From positions 1 through 64,000 of the forward strand of contig DXZT01000031.1 of assembly GCA_019419545.1 (NCBI GenBank): 64,000 nucleotides of DNA. The letters are read 5' to 3'. The DNA is from Collinsella sp. (GTDB lineage: Bacteria > Actinomycetota > Coriobacteriia > Coriobacteriales > Coriobacteriaceae). Position numbers and translations under genes: made by a program. The notes under the pieces are model-generated. The model did not search any database, had not been told where the DNA came from, and was given only the letters and a program-made list of their open reading frames with translations. Below, in pieces: positions 60,206 through 64,000 of the stretch. Position 1 is the stretch's first letter. The number at the start of each line of letters is the position of its first letter.

Positions 60206-62122
60206 ATGGTCGCATTCGATCGCAATCCGCAAGACTTCAAGTATCTGCGCCTGCTGTCGAGAAAGTTTCCCACCGAGCAATCCGCGTTTACCGAGATCAT
60301 CAACCTCTCGGCCATCCTCAACCTGCCAAAGGGCACTGAGCATTTTATGAGCGACGTGCATGGCGAGTACGAAGCCTTTATGCACATCCTCAACAACTGC
60401 TCGGGCGTCGTGCGCGAGCATGTCGACGAAATCTTTGGCGAAACGCTCTCCTTTGACGAGAAGGGCGAGCTGTGCACGCTCATCTACTACCCGCGCGAGA
60501 AGATCGAGCTGGTCCGCAGCCGGCGCGAGGACTCGCCCACCTGGTACAAGACGATGCTTGACCAGCTCATCATGGTCGCGCGTTCGCTTTCAAGCCGCTA
60601 CACGCGCTCCAAGGTGCGTAAGGCCATCCCGCGTGATTACGCCTATATCATCGACGAGTTGTTGCACACGCACCCGGACGAGAACAACTATCGCGTGCGC
60701 TATCACGAGCGCATCGTGGAGTCCATCCTGGAGACAGCAAGCGCCGACGATTTTATCGAGTCGCTCGCCTCGCTCATCAAGCGCCTGGCCGTCGACCACC
60801 TGCACCTGGTGGGCGACATCTTCGACCGCGGTGGCGGCGCGGCCAAGATTATGGACCGCCTGCTCACCTACCATTCACTCGACATCCAGTGGGGCAACCA
60901 CGACCTGCTGTGGATGGGCGCTGCGGCCGGTGAGCCCGCCTGCATCGCCACGGTGCTGCGCAACAACCTACGCTACGACAACTACGAGATCCTGGAGAAC
61001 GACTACGGCATCTCGCTGCGTGAGCTTGTCGCCTTTGCCGATGCCACCTACACCGCCGGTGAGTCCATCACCCCGCTGATCAAGGCCATCAACGTGCTGC
61101 TCTTTAAGCTCGAGGGTCAGATTATCCAGCGCCATCCCGAGTTCGACATGACCGACCGCCTGTTACTCGACAAGATCGATCACGACACCGGCACGGTCAC
61201 GCTCGCCGACGGCAGCGTGTGGCCGCTCACGACCAACGACTTCCCCACCGTCGACCCGGCGGACCCCTATACGCTCACGTCTCAGGAGCAGCACATCATC
61301 GACAAGCTCGTGTCCGAGTTTGTCACCGCCGATCACCTGCATCGCCATATCGATTTCCTCTATTCCCACGGCTCGATGTACAAAGTCGCCAACGGCAACC
61401 TGCTGTTCCATGGCTGCGTGCCACTCAACGAAGACGGCACCTTTAGCAGCATGAACTGCCTGGGCACCTGGCACGCTGGCCGCGATTATCTCGATTTTTG
61501 CGACCACATCGCCCGCCGCGCCTGGCGCATGGGCGACCGCGACGCCCTCGACTGGATGTGGTACCTGTGGATCGGCTTTAACTCACCCGCCAGCGGACGC
61601 CTGGTGCGTACCTTTGAGCGCGCCTATATCGCCGATAAGAGCACCTGGGTCGAGCCGATGGACCCGTACTTTACGCTTACCAAGTCGCCCTCGGTCTGCG
61701 ACGACATCATGCGCGAGTTTGGCGTCGCGCCCATGGCATGCTCACCGACCGGTCACATCATCAACGGCCACACGCCCGTTAAAACCACCAAGGGCGAGCA
61801 GCCCATCCGCGCCGAGGGCAAGCTGCTGGTCATCGATGGCGGCTTCTGCCGCGCTTACCATCCCAAGACGGGCATCGCCGGCTATACGCTCATCTCGAGC
61901 TCGCGCGGCTGCCGCCTCAAGTCGCACCGGGCCTTTACGACGGTTGCCGAGGCACTCACGCGCAACGTGGACATCGAAAGCGAGACCAACCGTTTTGACC
62001 AAGCGGACCGTCGCCGCATGGTGAGCGACACCGATACTGGCGCCAAGATCCGCAGCCAAATCCAAGACCTGCGTCAGCTGCTCGATGCATATAGAAACGG
62101 TGCTATCGAGGAGCGCGCCTAG
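60206..62122 (+). CDS. fbp: Fructose-1,6-bisphosphatase, class III
   Basis: 638 aa, the length of Firmicutes-type class III FBPase. The PPP-like metal motifs run HFMSDVHGEYEAF, LVGDIFDRGGGA and QWGNHDLLWMGA. PTGHIINGHTPVK and LLVIDGGFCRAYH supply later His ligands. It removes the 1-phosphate from fructose-1,6-bisphosphate in gluconeogenesis and is unrelated in fold to class I/II enzymes. GGAAGG precedes the ATG. With pckA in the same window, a gluconeogenic route is evident. Confidence 0.96.
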   Translation: MVAFDRNPQDFKYLRLLSRKFPTEQSAFTEIINLSAILNLPKGTEHFMSDVHGEYEAFMHILNNCSGVVREHVDEIFGETLSFDEKGELCTLIYYPREKIELVRSRREDSPTWYKTMLDQLIMVARSLSSRYTRSKVRKAIPRDYAYIIDELLHTHPDENNYRVRYHERIVESILETASADDFIESLASLIKRLAVDHLHLVGDIFDRGGGAAKIMDRLLTYHSLDIQWGNHDLLWMGAAAGEPACIATVLRNNLRYDNYEILENDYGISLRELVAFADATYTAGESITPLIKAINVLLFKLEGQIIQRHPEFDMTDRLLLDKIDHDTGTVTLADGSVWPLTTNDFPTVDPADPYTLTSQEQHIIDKLVSEFVTADHLHRHIDFLYSHGSMYKVANGNLLFHGCVPLNEDGTFSSMNCLGTWHAGRDYLDFCDHIARRAWRMGDRDALDWMWYLWIGFNSPASGRLVRTFERAYIADKSTWVEPMDPYFTLTKSPSVCDDIMREFGVAPMACSPTGHIINGHTPVKTTKGEQPIRAEGKLLVIDGGFCRAYHPKTGIAGYTLISSSRGCRLKSHRAFTTVAEALTRNVDIESETNRFDQADRRRMVSDTDTGAKIRSQIQDLRQLLDAYRNGAIEERA

Positions 62123-62200
62123 CACCACCCGCGGGGATTGGCTAAACTTGCTGAGTTTGTCATCCCCGCGGCGCTTCGGCGCCAGCTTAAGGCAGGTACC

Positions 62201-62596
62201 ATGCAAAAGCTCCTTGCGCAGATCATGAAATTTGGCGTCGTCGGTGTCATTGCCACGGTTATCGACTTTGGCATTATGAATCTGCTCCACTACGGTCTGG
62301 GCCTCAACATCCTAATCGCCAACACCAGCGGCTTTATCATCTCACTCATCTTTAACTACCTCGCAAGCATGAAGTACGTGTTTGCGCACAAGGAAGGCAT
62401 GAGCCGCCGCCGCGAGTTCATCATCTTTGTCGTGCTGTCCGTGATCGGTTTGGTGCTCAACGACGGCATCGTGCTGGCGCTCAACGCCGGCCTGGGACTC
62501 GAGGCCAATATCGCCAAGATCTGCGCCACCGCGCTTGTCATGGTCTACAACTTTGTGACTCGAAAAATCTTCCTGGAGGGCGACGAGACAAAATAG
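62201..62596 (+). CDS. GtrA family membrane protein, copy 1
   Basis: 131 aa with four membrane helices. IMKFGVVGVIATVIDFGIMNLL is the GtrA start, and FNYLASMKYVFAHKEGMSRRREF is the conserved loop. GtrA proteins help move or flip polyprenyl-phosphate sugars used in cell-surface glycosylation. AAGGCAGG precedes the ATG at 62201. A paralogue follows 219 bp downstream. Confidence 0.9.
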   Translation: MQKLLAQIMKFGVVGVIATVIDFGIMNLLHYGLGLNILIANTSGFIISLIFNYLASMKYVFAHKEGMSRRREFIIFVVLSVIGLVLNDGIVLALNAGLGLEANIAKICATALVMVYNFVTRKIFLEGDETK

Positions 62597-62622
62597 CTCG
62601 AAACCCCTGCAGCATTACGGCG

Positions 62623-62662
62623 CCCACGGACGACGCGCACTCAGCGCAGTATCGTCCGTGGG
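62623..62662. terminator. Hairpin between the two gtrA genes
   Basis: CCCACGGACGA (62623-62633) pairs with TCGTCCGTGGG (62652-62662). There is no T-tract in either direction. The rest of 62663-62815 is AT-rich and probably holds the promoter of the second gene. Confidence 0.65.
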
Positions 62663-62815
62663 TGTCGCTCGTTTACGGGCAAATATTTTACGTTTGCGGA
62701 TTAGCTCTTGAAAATTTGGCGAGTTCATATAGTTATTGGCAAAGACCTTACGTTTCCCTTGTAAAAGCTCTAAAGTATCCTCTGCTCGATTCATCAACGC
62801 ATTGGATGTGATTAC

Positions 62816-63223
62816 GTGCGCAAGGCGCTGGCACAACCTCATACCAAGCAGTTCCTCAAGTTTGCTGTCGTGGGTCTTATCTCCTTTGGCATCGACTGGG
62901 GCATGCTCATTGCGCTCGTCGAGCTGTTCCACCTCGACTTTTTGATGAGCACCACGGTTTCGTTTATCACGTCCGTCGTGGTCAACTACTGGCTCAGCAT
63001 GAAGTACGTGTTCGACCACCGCGAAGGCATGAGCCGCAAGCGTGAGTTCACGATCTTCACCATCCTGTCGGTGATCGGCCTGGGCCTCAACGACCTGTAT
63101 ATGTTTGTGGGCGTCACGTTTTTGAGCATCGGCTACCAAGCCATGAAGGCCATCGCCACGTTCCTCGTCACCTGGTACAACTACTTCAGCCGCCGCTTCT
63201 TCCTCGAGGGCGCACGGTCATAG
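62816..63223 (+). CDS. GtrA family membrane protein, copy 2
   Basis: 135 aa with four membrane helices. FLKFAVVGLISFGIDWGMLIAL and VNYWLSMKYVFDHREGMSRKREF align with copy 1, so the pair arose by duplication. A GTG start fits the family N-terminus, but the Shine-Dalgarno sequence is weak. Role as for copy 1. A strong terminator follows. Confidence 0.87.
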   Translation: MRKALAQPHTKQFLKFAVVGLISFGIDWGMLIALVELFHLDFLMSTTVSFITSVVVNYWLSMKYVFDHREGMSRKREFTIFTILSVIGLGLNDLYMFVGVTFLSIGYQAMKAIATFLVTWYNYFSRRFFLEGARS

Positions 63224-63249
63224 TCGATTCACTATTTGCTTGAATGTAT

Positions 63250-63287
63250 AACCGGTTGGAATTCCCATTCCAACCGGTTTTTTGTTT
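63250..63287 (+). terminator. Intrinsic terminator after the second gtrA gene
   Basis: AACCGGTTGGAAT (63250-63262) pairs with ATTCCAACCGGTT (63267-63279) across TCCC, followed by TTTTGTTT. Confidence 0.92.
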
Positions 63288-63322
63288 GCCGAGAGACCCG
63301 GCGACCCAGTCCCATTCGCACG

Positions 63323-63361
63323 AAAAACGGGCGGCCCGGATGTTTGTCCGAACCGCCCGTC
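63323..63361 (-). terminator. Intrinsic terminator of the DUF4430 gene
   Basis: On the minus strand ACGGGCGG (63361-63353) pairs with CCGCCCGT, with a second TTCGGA/TCCGGG stem, followed by TTTTTCG. Confidence 0.88.
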
Positions 63362-63382
63362 TGGCGCGCTATGTCGAGGCCT

Positions 63383-64000
63383 CTAGCCCGTTACGTAATA
63401 CCAAACGACGTTGTCGCCATTGGAGAGAACGTAGTTACTGCAGGCCGTCATGGGCGTTGTGCCGTTGACGGAGTACATCCAGCCGCTCGTGCCGCCGTAC
63501 TGTTTCTCGGCCAAACCACCAATCGCAGAAACATACGTGCCGTACGATGAGCCGTGTGCGTTGACAGAAAGGCCCAGCGCGCACAGGGCATCGTAAACGG
63601 TGGCGCCTTCGTTAAAGGTAAAGGTGCCGCCAGAGGACACGGGATTGCCCACAGCGCTCGATGTGACCGAAACCGTCACCGTAACGTAGTTGGACTCCTG
63701 TGAGCCGCTTTGGCTGCCCGAGGAGGCGTTTCCACCATTAGAGGATGAGGCTCCATCAGACGACTGGCCACCGCCCGAAGAAGCACCGCCAGACGCATTG
63801 GAAGTATCACCGGCTCCCGTATTTTGGGCAGCGGATTTATCGCCAGACTTCTTGCCGCCCCGGTCCTCGGACTTCTTGCTATCCGAGTTTTTGTCCGATT
63901 CCTTGTTTGAAGACTCGGAATCCTTGGAACTGGCCTCGCCCGAAGTCGTAGTCGTAGTCGAGCCAAACCCCTTGGTGTCCTTGGCGACGACGCTCTCCCC
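63383..64000 (-). CDS. DUF4430 domain surface protein, C-terminal part (runs off the window)
   Basis: At least 205 codons are visible, open to the right edge, so the start is outside. The first part seen is a Ser/Gly/Lys/Asp-rich low-complexity linker (SGEASSKDSESSNKESDK and similar). The last 95 residues are a DUF4430 domain: FTFNEGATVYDALCAL, SSYGTYVSAIGGLAEKQYGGTSGWMYSVNG and NYVLSNGDNVVWYYVTG. DUF4430 is found in secreted or wall-attached proteins with transcobalamin-like or adhesive roles. There is no LPxTG motif at the end, so anchoring, if any, is N-terminal. Confidence 0.85.
   Translation of the reverse strand, partial: GESVVAKDTKGFGSTTTTTSGEASSKDSESSNKESDKNSDSKKSEDRGGKKSGDKSAAQNTGAGDTSNASGGASSGGGQSSDGASSSNGGNASSGSQSGSQESNYVTVTVSVTSSAVGNPVSSGGTFTFNEGATVYDALCALGLSVNAHGSSYGTYVSAIGGLAEKQYGGTSGWMYSVNGTTPMTACSNYVLSNGDNVVWYYVTG

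Overview
This window is chromosomal DNA from a high-G+C (about 60% by eye) anaerobe. The densely packed house-keeping genes, the strong C/G third-position bias and the many palindromic intergenic repeats suggest class Coriobacteriia, most likely Collinsella or a close relative. That assignment is inference from gene content, because there is no 16S gene here. I see no prophage, insertion sequence, integrase, CRISPR array or replication origin.

Layout. 0.1-6.3 kb: proB, pncB, a small coiled-coil/membrane protein, tRNA-Ala(CGC), a radical-SAM activase, a possible 6S-like RNA and a WecA/TagO-type lipid-carrier transferase. 6.5-12.6 kb: trpS, an alkyltransferase-like protein, a MarR/DegV pair, a B3/B4-domain protein behind an attenuator-like leader, and ATP-type pckA. 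12.9-20 kb: a Wzx-like flippase, a PPP-family phosphatase, a K+/H+ antiporter, serC and serA. 20.4-26.9 kb: a nuclease-like orphan (protein A), an M20 peptidase, a compact DUF1015 protein, two tandem histidine phosphatases, a nitroreductase, DUF308 and YaiI. 27.1-34.8 kb: an ArsP_2 metal permease, a DEDDh exonuclease, a second nuclease-like orphan (protein B) bracketed by inverted repeats, an ArsR/HMA/P-type ATPase metal-efflux cluster with three matching operators, and a DtxR-type repressor. 35-41.6 kb: Cof-type HAD phosphatase, uup and pstSCAB. 41.8-46.5 kb: PepV-like peptidase, HAD phosphatase, a second DegV, a RelB/YafQ toxin-antitoxin pair and a LOG-family protein. 46.7-54 kb: tgt, queA and queH (queuosine), interleaved with an SDR, a coiled-coil membrane protein and two copies of a composite structured element. 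54-64 kb: a MetRS-like ligase, an m5C RNA methyltransferase, a small membrane protein, a TIM-barrel protein, a third DegV, class III fbp, two GtrA proteins and a truncated DUF4430 surface protein.

How the genes fit together. pckA and fbp supply gluconeogenesis. serC/serA, with the DUF1015 protein nearby, make serine. tgt/queA/queH carry out late queuosine steps. pstSCAB imports phosphate. ArsR-HMA-ATPase is a self-regulated metal-efflux module, and the DtxR repressor and ArsP_2 permease point to further metal control.

Most unusual content. (1) A duplicated composite of about 270-290 bp (48.0-48.3 and 51.2-51.5 kb) whose core folds the same way in both copies through compensatory changes in three helices. 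(2) Two diverged members of a protein family that resembles AbiEi-type regulators fused to a Vsr/DUF559-type nuclease fold, one of them flanked by two inverted-repeat pairs. (3) At least five families of palindromic intergenic repeats, one with six copies.
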